Source of the DNA: Obesumbacterium proteus
GTDB taxonomy: Bacteria > Pseudomonadota > Gammaproteobacteria > Enterobacterales > Enterobacteriaceae
Assembly: GCF_001586165.1 (NCBI RefSeq)
Contig: NZ_CP014608.1
Span: 3,472,001 to 3,536,000, forward strand
DNA: 64,000 bases
Direction: 5' to 3'
Shown: in pieces, positions 17,168 to 27,200 of the stretch
How positions within the stretch are numbered: the stretch's first letter is position 1
How the letters are laid out: every line of letters begins with the position of its first letter
Notes under the pieces: generated by a model
Database searches by the model: none
The model's input: the letters and a program-made list of their open reading frames with translations, nothing else
What the model was told of the DNA's origin: nothing
Program-made: the position numbers and the translations under genes

Positions 17168-19778
17168 GCTCACTCCTCGCAGGGGTTGAGAGGCTTTGCT
17201 CCAGCCACTCCTGTAAATTATCGCCAAAACGTAAACTCCGCCAAAGCTCGAAAATATTTTCTTCATGATGATAGTTAAGCACGACCTCACGGTGTGCGCT
17301 TTGCTGAGGATTCACGCCACGGATCGTCGCCGCCATGGTGAGTACCCCTAAATTACTTAAATTAACTTCGGCTCGCGAACGGCTGATCTCCATATAACGC
17401 AGCCACTCAATCGCAGCGCCCGCCGCCATATTGTTAGCGGCCATCGCGTCAGCCATATCGGGGTCAAGACGTAGCGTCAGCATAGATGCGTTATCAATCC
17501 AGCCGTTGCGAATAAGCCATTGCGCATCTTTCAGATACAACGGCAGCTCACCGTCTACCCGACCTGACATCGCAAACTGTTTTGGTTTTAGCGCTGTGAA
17601 CAGCACGCTCAGATCGATATCTTTCAGTCTCAAGACCGTTGACGCCGGTTGTGGAAGGCGCAGCGCATCAAAACCGATGTGGCCTTTCAGCATATCAACA
17701 CCGACGTTTGACAGCACCAACGGAGCGCGGTCGCTATAGGGATAGTAGCCCTGTAGGTCAGCCGAGATATTGCTCATTTCAAACAGGTTAGACAGATGTT
17801 TTATCCGCAGGCTAATCGGCTGTTTGGCACCTAGCTGCCATACCTCATTTTTCAGTCGATAGGCCATGATGAAATCTAATCCACTCATCTCACCGTCTTT
17901 CAGCCACATACCGGCGTTTTTCACCACCATGTGTCCGCCTGCTTCAAAGCCTTGTTCTCGCGCTGCTGAGAATGCCGCCTGAGCGTAAAAGTCACCGTCG
18001 CGCAGCGTGATATTCAGATCGGGTGATAGCAGCGGTTGGAATACCGCCGTGGATTGTTTTGCCCACCAGGCTTCACCACGCAGTCTTTCCCCATCCCAAC
18101 GCCCGTTGAGCTTAATAGGGCCAATACGTTCGGCGTGAAGATCGCCTTTCAATAAAAACTGATCCGGCGCTGTTCCGGTGGCAGCAAGGTTCAAAATGGC
18201 ATGTGGGAGATAACCGCCGTTCTCCAGTTCCACCTTATTGGTATCAAGCATGAAAGCACCGGTAAATTTCGGCTGTTTTTCATCTCGAATCCAAACGATC
18301 GGCTGATCGATGGTTAAGCGCGGTTTGACCACCGTCATCATGCCATAGTGGATTTTATCAAATCCGGTCGATAGCTGGTTCAGGCGGATAGTATTCCCTA
18401 GCCATTCACCACGGCCCCCCACGTCCCATTTCGCTGCCAGCGGTGGTAAATCACCGTTGCCCCAATATTGCCACTGCCACTGACCTTTATCAGGCATGAA
18501 TTGCTGTGCCTGACCATCGAGGTGCAATTTGAAATTACCCCAGTAGCTGTCTTTGACTTTCATGATCGCCTGTAAACGACCGGTCACACCTTCCGCGTTG
18601 AGCTTGATGCCTGCCAGCGGCCAACGCGCTTCTTGCAGCGTGGTTTGATCGTCTAAACGTCCCCATGCTCGCAGCAGTGAACCACTATCCAGCGTTAGCA
18701 AAGGATTCAGCACGCTGCCGGTAAGTAAACCGGGGATCGATGCCGTTAAAGACAGGTTTTGACTGTTCACAAGACCGGTCACGCGAAATGCCATGCTGCT
18801 ATCGATGACGCTGAGCTTACCCGGACCGAGATTCACGACCACGTTACCTTTGCCGTGATTGCCCTGCGTGAGCACGTTCATTCGCGCTTCAATTTGCGTT
18901 TGCTGGTAATTTTTATCCCAGTTAGTCAGGGTGAGATCGATACCGCCCTGCAACGGTTGCTGCGCATAAGGCCAACGCCACTGGCCTTTATTCACGTGGA
19001 TTTCATGACGGCTCACCGTCCACGGCAAATCGGCCAACGGCGTTTTATCGCCCTTGGCAACAATCTTCAAATTGCCTTGTTTATTCTTCCATTCAGAAAT
19101 CAGCAACAGCGGTTGTTCAACAAACGGGGTTTTGAGCTGGGCCTGCATGTTGCCACTGCGCGGCAGTGAGGCCAGATCCAACGGTATTTGCAACTCCCCA
19201 TCCAGCTCTATCGGCTGATCCGTTTGAGGAACTTTTAGCGATAGTTTTTTAACCGTCAGCTTTTGTTTGTCATCGAGACGCGCATCAAGGCTAAGGCGAT
19301 CGCTACGGTAACGAACCGTCTGCCCATCGGCGTTATTGACCACGCTGATGGCTCCGGCATAGTCCTGCCATGGGCTTACGATGAGATGATTTATCGCCAC
19401 GTCAAACAGCGGTAAAGAGCGCTGAATTTTATCCAGCTCAAGCGGCGCAGAGGGAGTATCAGATGAAGGGAGCTTTTCCAAACACAGGGTATTGACGTCA
19501 AGCGTGTCTGCCAGCATTTGCCAGCGGCCTTGCTGATAGCGCAAACGTGCCGCAGACAGATCGCCCAAACGGCAATCCTCCGCCAGATAGCTTAACCCCG
19601 GCAGATGCAATGCACCGTTCGACCAGTACGGACGAGCGCTAAACTCCACGCGCGTTCCAGCTGGAAGCCACTGTTTTATAACCCACGGCAGCCAATGTGC
19701 CACCGTTAACCAGAGAAACGTTAATGCCAAAAATATGGCGATCAGCGCTGCAAATAACCTTTTGAGCCACTTGATCAT
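17154..19778 (-). CDS. ydbH: YdbH, AsmA/TamB-like intermembrane phospholipid transporter
   Basis: 874-residue inner-membrane-anchored protein with one N-terminal helix (MIKWLKRLFAALIAIFLALT...) and a long periplasmic beta-groove of the AsmA-like family. With TamB and YhdP it forms a redundant set that moves phospholipids to the outer membrane. The C-terminal block (IEWLRYMEISRSRAEVNLSN, then HHEENIFELWRSLRFGDNLQ) is highly conserved with E. coli YdbH and is the region that meets YnbE. First gene of the operon ydbH-ynbE-ydbL. AAGGCG lies just upstream of the ATG. Confidence 0.93.
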   Translation of the reverse strand: MIKWLKRLFAALIAIFLALTFLWLTVAHWLPWVIKQWLPAGTRVEFSARPYWSNGALHLPGLSYLAEDCRLGDLSAARLRYQQGRWQMLADTLDVNTLCLEKLPSSDTPSAPLELDKIQRSLPLFDVAINHLIVSPWQDYAGAISVVNNADGQTVRYRSDRLSLDARLDDKQKLTVKKLSLKVPQTDQPIELDGELQIPLDLASLPRSGNMQAQLKTPFVEQPLLLISEWKNKQGNLKIVAKGDKTPLADLPWTVSRHEIHVNKGQWRWPYAQQPLQGGIDLTLTNWDKNYQQTQIEARMNVLTQGNHGKGNVVVNLGPGKLSVIDSSMAFRVTGLVNSQNLSLTASIPGLLTGSVLNPLLTLDSGSLLRAWGRLDDQTTLQEARWPLAGIKLNAEGVTGRLQAIMKVKDSYWGNFKLHLDGQAQQFMPDKGQWQWQYWGNGDLPPLAAKWDVGGRGEWLGNTIRLNQLSTGFDKIHYGMMTVVKPRLTIDQPIVWIRDEKQPKFTGAFMLDTNKVELENGGYLPHAILNLAATGTAPDQFLLKGDLHAERIGPIKLNGRWDGERLRGEAWWAKQSTAVFQPLLSPDLNITLRDGDFYAQAAFSAAREQGFEAGGHMVVKNAGMWLKDGEMSGLDFIMAYRLKNEVWQLGAKQPISLRIKHLSNLFEMSNISADLQGYYPYSDRAPLVLSNVGVDMLKGHIGFDALRLPQPASTVLRLKDIDLSVLFTALKPKQFAMSGRVDGELPLYLKDAQWLIRNGWIDNASMLTLRLDPDMADAMAANNMAAGAAIEWLRYMEISRSRAEVNLSNLGVLTMAATIRGVNPQQSAHREVVLNYHHEENIFELWRSLRFGDNLQEWLEQSLSTPARSEHEQP

Positions 19779-20003
19779 AATTCGCCTTGCTTTTTAATAA
19801 TCTGCCGCAACATATCATAATAATGGATACATCTGAACGAATCGGGCAAAATCCTAGATAAATCTAGCCGTTGTGTTGAATTTTAGTTCAGCGAAAGTGT
19901 ACGTTTAGGCCATCAGTTTATTTGTCATACTAAATGTCGTTCGCTTTGTCTGTTTTGTTCATTTTTGCTATCATGATCACACTTTTCTGGTGGAGAAACC
20001 CCT

Positions 20004-20996
20004 ATGAAGCTCGCGATTTATAGTACTAAACAGTATGACCGCAAATATCTTGAACTAGTAAATAAAGAATTCGGTTTCGAGCTGGAGTTTTTTGACTTTC
20101 TGTTAAGCCCTAAAACGGCAAAAGTGGCGCATGGCTGTGAAGCTGTGTGTATCTTTGTCAACGACGATGCGAGCCGTAAAGTACTGACCGAGCTGGCCGC
20201 GCTCGGCGTTAAAATTATCGCACTGCGTTGCGCAGGCTTTAATAACGTCGATCTTGAAGCCGCCAAAGAGCTTGGCTTAGAGGTGGTACGTGTACCGGCC
20301 TATTCACCGGAAGCCGTCGCCGAACATGCCGTAGGCTTGATGATGAGCCTTAACCGCCGCATTCATCGCGCCTATCAACGTACCCGCGACGCCAACTTCT
20401 CACTGGAAGGATTGATTGGCTTTAACATGCATAACCGCACCGCGGGCGTTATCGGCACCGGTAAAATCGGCGTGGCTACCATGCGTATCCTGAAAGGTTT
20501 CGGCATGAAACTGCTGGCCTATGACCCATACCCAAACCCACAGGCGTTGGAATTAGGCGCAGAGTATGTGGATTTGAAAACGCTGTATGAAAAATCTGAC
20601 GTGATCACCCTGCACTGCCCGTTAACGCCAGAAAACCATCATCTTTTAGATGCGTCTGCGTTTGGCCAGATGAAGAACGGTGTGATGATTATCAATACCA
20701 GCCGTGGCGGCCTGATCGATTCAGATGCGGCGATTGAAGCGTTGAAGCAGCAGAAAATTGGTTCTCTGGGAATGGACGTTTATGAAAACGAACGCGATCT
20801 GTTCTTTGAAGATAAATCTAACGACGTGATCCAAGACGACGTATTCCGTCGCCTGTCGGCCTGTCATAACGTGTTGTTTACCGGACATCAGGCTTTCTTG
20901 ACCGAAGAAGCGCTGACCAGTATTTCTGAAACCACGCTCAATAACATTCGCACGCTGGCCAACGGTGAGCACTGTGAAAATTTGATCACCGCGTAG
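20004..20996 (+). CDS. ldhA: D-lactate dehydrogenase (fermentative) LdhA
   Basis: 330-residue NAD-dependent D-2-hydroxyacid dehydrogenase that reduces pyruvate to D-lactate in mixed-acid fermentation. The NAD-binding motif GVIGTGKIG is at about 149-157. Catalytic residues are visible as Arg in NTSRGGLI (about 234), Glu in YENERDLFFED (about 264) and His in FTGHQAFLT (about 296). Length matches E. coli LdhA (329). GGAG lies 8 bases before the ATG. It has its own strong terminator; hslJ follows after two unrelated minus-strand genes, whereas in E. coli hslJ is adjacent. Confidence 0.96.
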   Translation: MKLAIYSTKQYDRKYLELVNKEFGFELEFFDFLLSPKTAKVAHGCEAVCIFVNDDASRKVLTELAALGVKIIALRCAGFNNVDLEAAKELGLEVVRVPAYSPEAVAEHAVGLMMSLNRRIHRAYQRTRDANFSLEGLIGFNMHNRTAGVIGTGKIGVATMRILKGFGMKLLAYDPYPNPQALELGAEYVDLKTLYEKSDVITLHCPLTPENHHLLDASAFGQMKNGVMIINTSRGGLIDSDAAIEALKQQKIGSLGMDVYENERDLFFEDKSNDVIQDDVFRRLSACHNVLFTGHQAFLTEEALTSISETTLNNIRTLANGEHCENLITA

Positions 20997-21021
20997 TTTT
21001 TGATTTCAACGATACTAAAAC

Positions 21022-21047
21022 AAAACCCCAGTGCAAACTGGGGTTTT
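21022..21047 (+). terminator. Terminator of ldhA
   Basis: 11-bp stem AAAACCCCAGT/ACTGGGGTTTT with a 4-base loop GCAA, ending in Ts. Confidence 0.85.
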
Positions 21048-21107
21048 CTGTTTAAGGTTGTCTATTGAAAGCTTCGCACTAAAAGTGCGATAAAACCCTC
21101 GTCGAAT

Positions 21108-21329
21108 TTAGGCGATATGCTCCACCAGCAATGCCTGACGATAATGAGCTAAACGCTGATTAAACAGCTCACGCTGCTTGGTCGACATATTGCCACACAC
21201 TTTGCTGGCATCCATCTCACGTCCCTGCGACTCCATTAAGGCAATGCTGCTGGCTAAAAAATCCATATTATTTTCGCCAAAATTGTTTCCATCATTCGTT
21301 GAAACACGCTGTGCGGTAGTCTTTACCAT
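21108..21329 (-). CDS. Small hypothetical protein, 73 residues
   Basis: Not recognised. The start at 21329 is chosen because GGAG lies 8 bases upstream. The protein is soluble and charged. The central part (MDFLASSIALMESQGREMDAS) and the C-terminal part (KQRELFNQRLAHYRQALL) look like amphipathic helices, with a single cysteine in KVCGNM. A TCGCACT/AGTGCGA hairpin at 21074-21090 lies after the stop and may terminate it. It is encoded alone between ldhA and the acetyltransferase pseudogene. Function unknown. Confidence 0.6.
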   Translation of the reverse strand: MVKTTAQRVSTNDGNNFGENNMDFLASSIALMESQGREMDASKVCGNMSTKQRELFNQRLAHYRQALLVEHIA

Positions 21330-21436
21330 CTGGCACACTCCTCTTTCTGATTTTGAAAAAAGGCTAATATGCTGCGTTGACTTAGTATCCCCTACATAGG
21401 CACTAGAGACTAAACACTGCGTGCTTGTTTTTTGAC

Positions 21437-21975
21437 CTAGGCTGTGTTGGAGATCACATTATTGCGCTCCATGATATAAATCATGTTGCCGTGGTAACCC
21501 GTCTCTTTACGTAACGTGAAGCCACATTTTTCAGCTAAGCGAACCGAACGAACATTTTCTTCATCGATGATGCAACACACCGGCGTTTTAGCACTTCATC
21601 CGCCCAGGCAAGAACGCATTTGGCGGCTTCTAACGCGTAACCTTTACCATGAAAAGAAGGAATAAACGTCCATCCCATTTCGGGATAACGTAGGCTCGGT
21701 TCAATTTCACGATGATTTTCGGCGAGGCCAATATTGCCGATGTATTGCTGTGTGCTCTTATCAAAAACGGCCCAGTAGCCATAATTGAAAAGCGCCCAGT
21801 TACCTGTATAGCGTAACAGACGTTGCCAAACTTGCTCGGGCGTTTGCGGAGAACCACCGATAAATTTCACAATCTCAGGATCTGACCACATGGCGCAAAG
21901 GTCAGGAAAATCCTCGAGCCGGTGGGTTCGTAAAACCAGTCGTTCGGTCATTAAGACCGGCGTATCCAGCACCAT
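21437..21975 (-). pseudogene. GNAT N-acetyltransferase (RimJ/RimL type), frameshifted
   Basis: Starts at ATG 21975 with GAGGA upstream. The first frame encodes a normal GNAT fold start (LMTERLVLRTHRLEDFPDL, then MGWTFIPSFHGKGYALEAA with the acetyl-CoA loop) and runs to LAWADEVLK. It then enters a short nonsense tail that stops at 21535. The family's final part continues in the next frame (TPVCCIIDEENVRSVRLAEK, then CGFTLRKETGY) to a stop at 21437. Restoring one A in the AAAA run (TTTT at 21586-21589 on plus) gives an intact protein of about 180 residues. Either a recent loss or a homopolymer sequencing error. Confidence 0.8.
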
Positions 21976-22223
21976 AACATCCTCTGTGTGTTTATTTTTC
22001 AATATCTTATTTGTGGGATATTTTCTTTTTTACTTCTGTTGATTTATAAACCGAAAGAAACGCAGCAGGCAAACAAAAACCCTATTGCCAAAGCGCTTTT
22101 GTGAAGCCAAAGAAAAATCTGCTTTCGGTAAAGTATGTATCACGCGGGGTAAACGAGTAGAATAGGCTTAGGTTTACGGTGTAAGCCGTCGATTATTCTG
22201 TAGAAATAGATAGAGGCAATACA

Positions 22224-22652
22224 ATGAAATTTAAAACGCTATCTCTGGCATTAGGCTCGGTTTTACTTGCTGCGTGTACGACTCAGGCTCCGCAGCCGTT
22301 GCAGCAAAGCGATCTTTTGCATCGCCATTTTGTCCTGCAAAGCGTAGATGGAAAAACCATCACCGGTGCGAAAACGCGTATGGAGCCAGGGATTGAGTTT
22401 GGCGAAAAAATGCATGTTTCTGGCGCGATGTGTAACCGCTTCATGGGGCAAGGTGAGCTGAACAATAATATCTTGAAGGTAGAGAAATTAGCCTCAACTC
22501 GTATGGCGTGTATCGATCCCGCTCGTGCAGAGTTAGATCCGATCATCAGCGATGTGTTGAGCAAAGGCGCGGATATTTCTTTAGTGAAGGGCCAGCTCAT
22601 CTTGAAAAATGCCAAGCATACGCTGGTTTATCAGCAACGTGATTGGATGTAA
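22224..22652 (+). CDS. hslJ: Heat-shock lipoprotein HslJ (META domain)
   Basis: 142-residue lipoprotein. The signal peptide ends in lipobox LLAAC (Cys18), followed by a META domain with the hallmark GAMCNRFMGQGELNNN and LASTRMACID blocks, a disulfide-capable pair. In E. coli HslJ is heat-inducible and affects novobiocin resistance. A GAGGCAAT ribosome-binding region precedes the ATG. It is flanked by ydbJ, then nifJ, as in E. coli. Confidence 0.93.
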   Translation: MKFKTLSLALGSVLLAACTTQAPQPLQQSDLLHRHFVLQSVDGKTITGAKTRMEPGIEFGEKMHVSGAMCNRFMGQGELNNNILKVEKLASTRMACIDPARAELDPIISDVLSKGADISLVKGQLILKNAKHTLVYQQRDWM

Positions 22653-22740
22653 TTTCGCTAATGCGTCCTGCCGGCTGGAGCCATAGCCGGCATCATCATT
22701 TGGCTATCCCAATGATTGATAATAAAAGAATAAAGCAAGA

Positions 22741-23004
22741 TTAGTTTGCGGGACAGGCACCACGCATCAATGCAGATTCGCCACAGCGTTTGCCATCTGG
22801 TAATTGGCACATACCGACCGAACTCCCATCGAGCTGGCTTGAAAGTGCCAGAGTGCCCCCCGCCAGCGCGCAATTTTCAGCGGCCGCGTTTGACATCCCG
22901 ATACGCTGATGAACGTTAGCACTGGTTGCCTGCTGTTCAGGCTCACTGCTACATCCCGAGAGCAAAATACCTACCGCAAGCGCTAAACTTAACTTTGCTA
23001 TCAT
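22741..23004 (-). CDS. ydbJ: YdbJ, DUF333 lipoprotein
   Basis: 87-residue lipoprotein. Signal sequence with lipobox LLSGC, then a DUF333 domain: GMSNAAAENCALAGGTL, and CQLPDGKRCGESALMRGAC, where the CxLPDG motif is diagnostic. The ATG at 23004 has GGAG 9 bases upstream; a GTG two codons earlier is too close to it. In E. coli ydbJ sits between hslJ and ydbK on the same strand; here it is on the opposite strand to hslJ and converges with it. Function unknown. Confidence 0.85.
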   Translation of the reverse strand: MIAKLSLALAVGILLSGCSSEPEQQATSANVHQRIGMSNAAAENCALAGGTLALSSQLDGSSVGMCQLPDGKRCGESALMRGACPAN

Positions 23005-23311
23005 TTCCACTCACTCCTCTCGCCTTGTTTTATTCAAAGATTTTAATATGTTGATCAATATTGGCTAGTACTTATATTCGATAACGCTTAAGTACATTTT
23101 TCACACAGAGTTACCCGATGCCAGCTTAATTTATCCACTGAATCTCTACAAAAAGCTAATAGCACGAAAATAAGGCCGTTTAGCCTGTTTTTCCCGTAGG
23201 CTGGTTAAGATAAAATTGCTGGCTACGTAAAGCTGGGCGTACTGTGAAATAATTATTCGTTTTTACGCTTAATCGTTATGCAAAACAATAAAATTACAGC
23301 GAGAGGAACAA
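23005..23311. other. Divergent intergenic region, nothing identified
   Basis: About 300 bases between divergent ydbJ and the MgtC-like gene. AT-rich, with promoter-like hexamers but no operator, repeat or open frame that I can support. Confidence 0.5.
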
Positions 23312-23968
23312 ATGATTACTGATTTATTGCTACGCGTCGTATTAGCCGGATTTCTTGGCGGCCTCATTGGTATTGAACGTCAGCTACGTGCCAAAGAGGC
23401 AGGATTGCGCACGCATGTATTAGTCGGTATCGGCAGTGCCATGTTTATGATTGTCTCTAAGTATGGTTTTAACGACATTCTAATGGAATCACATGTTGGA
23501 TTAGACCCGAGTCGTATCGCGGCTCAGGTCGTCAGCGGTATGGGCTTCCTCGGCGCAGGCACCATCATGATCCAAAAACAGGTCGTGCGCGGGTTAACGA
23601 CTGCGGCCGGGCTTTGGGTTACCGCCGCTATCGGTTTGGTGATTGGCAGCGGGATGTATGAGATTGGCATCTATGGCACGCTAATGACATTAATTGTGCT
23701 CGAAGTTTTCCGTCAGTTGAGCAATCGCCTGATCGGTCATCATCACTCCATCATTATTCAGCTGGTGCCTACCAGCGTGTCCGGCATTTTATTAGCCTTA
23801 CAACAAATGCGACTCAAACCGGGCTATTTAACCGTAAACCAGCACGATGCTGATACCGAACTGTGCGAAATGTCACTCGATGTAACGCTACGGCCAAAAC
23901 AGGATATCAGCGAGGTCTATCAGAGATTACAGCAGGTCGAAGGCGTACATTTTATAGATATTCGCTAA
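23312..23968 (+). CDS. MgtC/SapB family inner-membrane protein
   Basis: 218 residues. The N-terminal MgtC domain has four to five membrane helices and the conserved signatures GGLIGIERQLRAKEAGLRTH (family core with ERQ and the AGLRT loop), then GMGFLGAGTIM and VRGLTTAAGLW. A short ACT-like cytoplasmic tail (about 145-218) follows. MgtC relatives modulate F1Fo ATP synthase or respond to magnesium, pH or phosphate limitation; this subgroup is mostly uncharacterised. AGAGGAAC precedes the ATG. No mgtB neighbour, so a virulence-type mgtCB operon is not indicated. Confidence 0.88.
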   Translation: MITDLLLRVVLAGFLGGLIGIERQLRAKEAGLRTHVLVGIGSAMFMIVSKYGFNDILMESHVGLDPSRIAAQVVSGMGFLGAGTIMIQKQVVRGLTTAAGLWVTAAIGLVIGSGMYEIGIYGTLMTLIVLEVFRQLSNRLIGHHHSIIIQLVPTSVSGILLALQQMRLKPGYLTVNQHDADTELCEMSLDVTLRPKQDISEVYQRLQQVEGVHFIDIR

Positions 23969-24285
23969 TAGATATCTCATCACGTGACGTTATTTCGTTC
24001 TCCAATAAGCATTTTTTAATCACCTTATTGGAGAACATGACAGAATGTAAATTAATATTAATCCTGCCCTCCTTTCTCCTATTTTTGTCATACGGCATCC
24101 ATTGCGATGCCATGAAACTGACAAGCCCGCTAATTATGTTTTGCTATCATCATGCCATGATGAGACGTGGCTCGATTGTCATTGCTGCGTCCGGTGCAAT
24201 ATATCTTAGAGAGTTCAAGAGCAGCCTGCGCTTGCCATTTGAATGACCGACGGTATTACGTTGTGAGCAACAAAAGGTACATTTA
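23969..24285. other. Intergenic region before nifJ with an inverted repeat
   Basis: About 320 bases. The only structure seen is a 9-bp inverted repeat TCCAATAAG/CTTATTGGA at 24001-24032 with a 14-base spacer and no following T-run. An open frame from 24037 is judged doubtful. The nifJ promoter should lie here. Confidence 0.4.
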
Positions 24286-27200
24286 ATGATCACCACTGAT
24301 GGTAATAACGCAGTGGCTTCAGTGGCTTTTCGAGCCAGTGAAGTTATCGCTATATACCCTATTACGCCAAGCTCAACCATGGCGGAACAAGCAGATTCTT
24401 GGTCAGGCGATGGACGCCGCAATATCTGGGGCGACATCCCACGCGTCGTTGAAATGCAGTCTGAAGGCGGTGCAATAGCCACCGTTCATGGCGCATTGCA
24501 AACGGGCGCTTTGGCGACATCGTTTACATCATCGCAGGGATTGCTGCTGATGATCCCCAACCTGTACAAAGTGGCAGGACAGCTTATTCCCTTCGTGCTG
24601 CACGTTGCGGCGCGAACCGTTGCAACACACGCATTGTCAATCTTTGGCGACCATTCAGACGTCATGGCGGTTCGTCAAACCGGCTGTGCGATGCTGTGCG
24701 CCAATAGCGTGCAAGAAGCACAAGACTTTGCGCTGATTTCCCATATAGCGACGCTTAACAGTCGCGTACCTTTTATTCATTTCTTTGATGGTTTCCGTAC
24801 CTCTCATGAAATCAATAAAATCGTCCCGCTTTCGGACGACACCATTAAGTCATTGATGCCGCAAGACGCCATCGATGCGCACCGAGCACGCGCGTCGACG
24901 CCGGATCATCCGGTGATCCGCGGGACTTCTGCTAACCCGGATACCTATTTCCAGTCACGCGAAGCCACCAATCCTTATTATCAAGAAACCTATCAGCACG
25001 TCGCCAATGCCATGCAGGCTTTTGGCGACGTGACCGGTCGTCACTATCAGCCATTTGAATACTACGGCCATCCAGAAGCTGAACGCGTCGTAATCCTGAT
25101 GGGCTCCGCTATTGGCACCTGTGAAGAAGTGGTTGATACCCTTCTCAGCCGAGATGAAAAAGTCGGTGTGCTGAAAGTGCGTTTGTTCCGCCCATTCTCT
25201 GCCGAGCATCTGCTGAAAGTGCTGCCAAGCACCGCAACACGCATTGCGGTATTGGATCGAACCAAAGAACCTGGCGCATTAGCTGAACCTCTGTATCTTG
25301 ACGTAATGACGGCCTTGGCTGAATCATTTAGCCGCGGCGAGCGCAACACATTGCCTCGGGTTATCGGTGGACGTTACGGTCTATCCTCCAAGGAGTTTGG
25401 CCCCGACTGTGCATTAGCCGTATTTAACGAGCTGAAACTCGATAACCCACGTCCACGCTTTACCGTAGGGATATTTGATGATGTAACCGGGCTATCACTG
25501 CCGCTGAGCGACGAACTTCTGCCACAGCGCACACGTTTGGAAGCGCTCTTCTATGGTTTAGGCAGCGACGGTACGGTCTCCGCCACCAAGAACAACATCA
25601 AGATCATTGGTAACAGTACCCCGCTTTACGCCCAAGGCTATTTTGTTTACGACTCCAAAAAAGCCGGCGGCTTGACGGTATCTCACCTGCGCGTAAGCGA
25701 TAACCCAATCAATTCAGCCTACCTGATTAGCCAAGCTGATTTCATTGGCTGTCATCAGTGGCAGTTTATTGAAAAATACCAGATGGTCGAACGTCTGAAA
25801 CCGGGCGGCGTTTTCCTGATCAATACGCCTTACAGCGCCGATGAAATCTGGCATAACCTGCCTAAAGATGTGCAAGGGTTGCTGCATCAGCGTCAGGCCA
25901 AGGTATACATTATCAATGCGGCGAAAATTGCCCGTGAATGTAAACTCGGCGCCCGTATCAACACCGTTATGCAGATGGCATTCTTCCATCTGACCAACGT
26001 GCTACCGAGCGACGATGCCCTTAAACTCCTGCAAGATGCCATCACGCGCAGCTACAGCAGTAAAGGCAATGAAATCGTTGAGCGCAACTGGCAGGCACTG
26101 GCGGTTTCACGTACTGCATTAACGGCGGTTCCGCTACAGCCTATCGATGACACCAGCGCAATGCGCCCACCGGTCGTCTCCGATGAAGCGCCTGATTTTG
26201 TGAAAACCGTTACCGCCGCCATGCTGGCTGGCTTGGGCGATGCTTTACCCGTCTCGGCCTTCCCGCCAGATGGCACTTGGCCTACGGGCACCACCCGTTG
26301 GGAAAAACGCAACATCGCCGAAGAAATCCCAATTTGGGAAGCGCCGCTGTGTACCCAATGTAACCACTGCGTTGCAGCCTGTCCGCACTCTGCAATTCGT
26401 GCCAAAGTCGTTGCCCCAGATGAGATGGAAAATGCGCCTGAATCACTGAATTCGTTGGATGTGAAAGCGCGCGACATGCGTGGGCAGAAATACGTGTTGC
26501 AGGTTACGCCTGAAGACTGCACCGGTTGTAACCTGTGCGTTGAAGTGTGCCCAGCGAAAGATCGCCAGAATCCTGAGATTAAAGCGATCAACATGAAGCC
26601 GCGTTTAGAACACTTGGCCGAAGAGAAAGCCAACTTTGACTTCTTCTTAGAACTGCCAGAGATCGAACGCAGCAAGATCGAACGTATTGATATTCGAACT
26701 TCACAGCTGATTTCACCGCTGTTCGAGTACTCAGGTGCCTGTTCTGGCTGTGGTGAAACACCTTACATTAAGCTGCTCACTCAGCTGTATGGCGACCGCC
26801 TCCTGATTGCTAACGCAACGGGTTGTTCATCGATTTATGGCGGTAATTTACCAACCACGCCATACACCACTAACGCAGATGGCCGCGGCCCAGCTTGGGC
26901 CAACTCATTGTTTGAAGACAATGCGGAGTTTGGTCTTGGCTTCCGTTTAACCATCGATCAGCATCGTCAGCGCGTTAACCGTCTGTTAGACAGCTTAGCC
27001 GAGCAGCTACCGCCAGAGTTGCTTAATGAGCTTCATCAGCCCGATCTGCCGATCGAAGAGCGACGCATTCAGGTTGAAAAACTGCGTACTGAACTGCAGA
27101 AAATCGACTCAGTGGATGCTCGTCAGTTAATCACCGACGCCGATTATCTGGTTGATAAATCAGTTTGGCTCATCGGTGGTGATGGCTGGGCGTATGATAT

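Noticed and set aside
24037..24246. Open frame of about 69 codons before nifJ with a GGAG close to its ATG
   Set aside because: The ribosome-binding site is only three bases from the ATG, the sequence lacks family-like features after the first hydrophobic stretch, and it lies where the nifJ promoter must be.
25025..25039. matS-like palindrome GTGACCGGTCGTCAC in nifJ
   Set aside because: The spacer between the half-sites is five bases instead of three, so it does not fit the MatP consensus.
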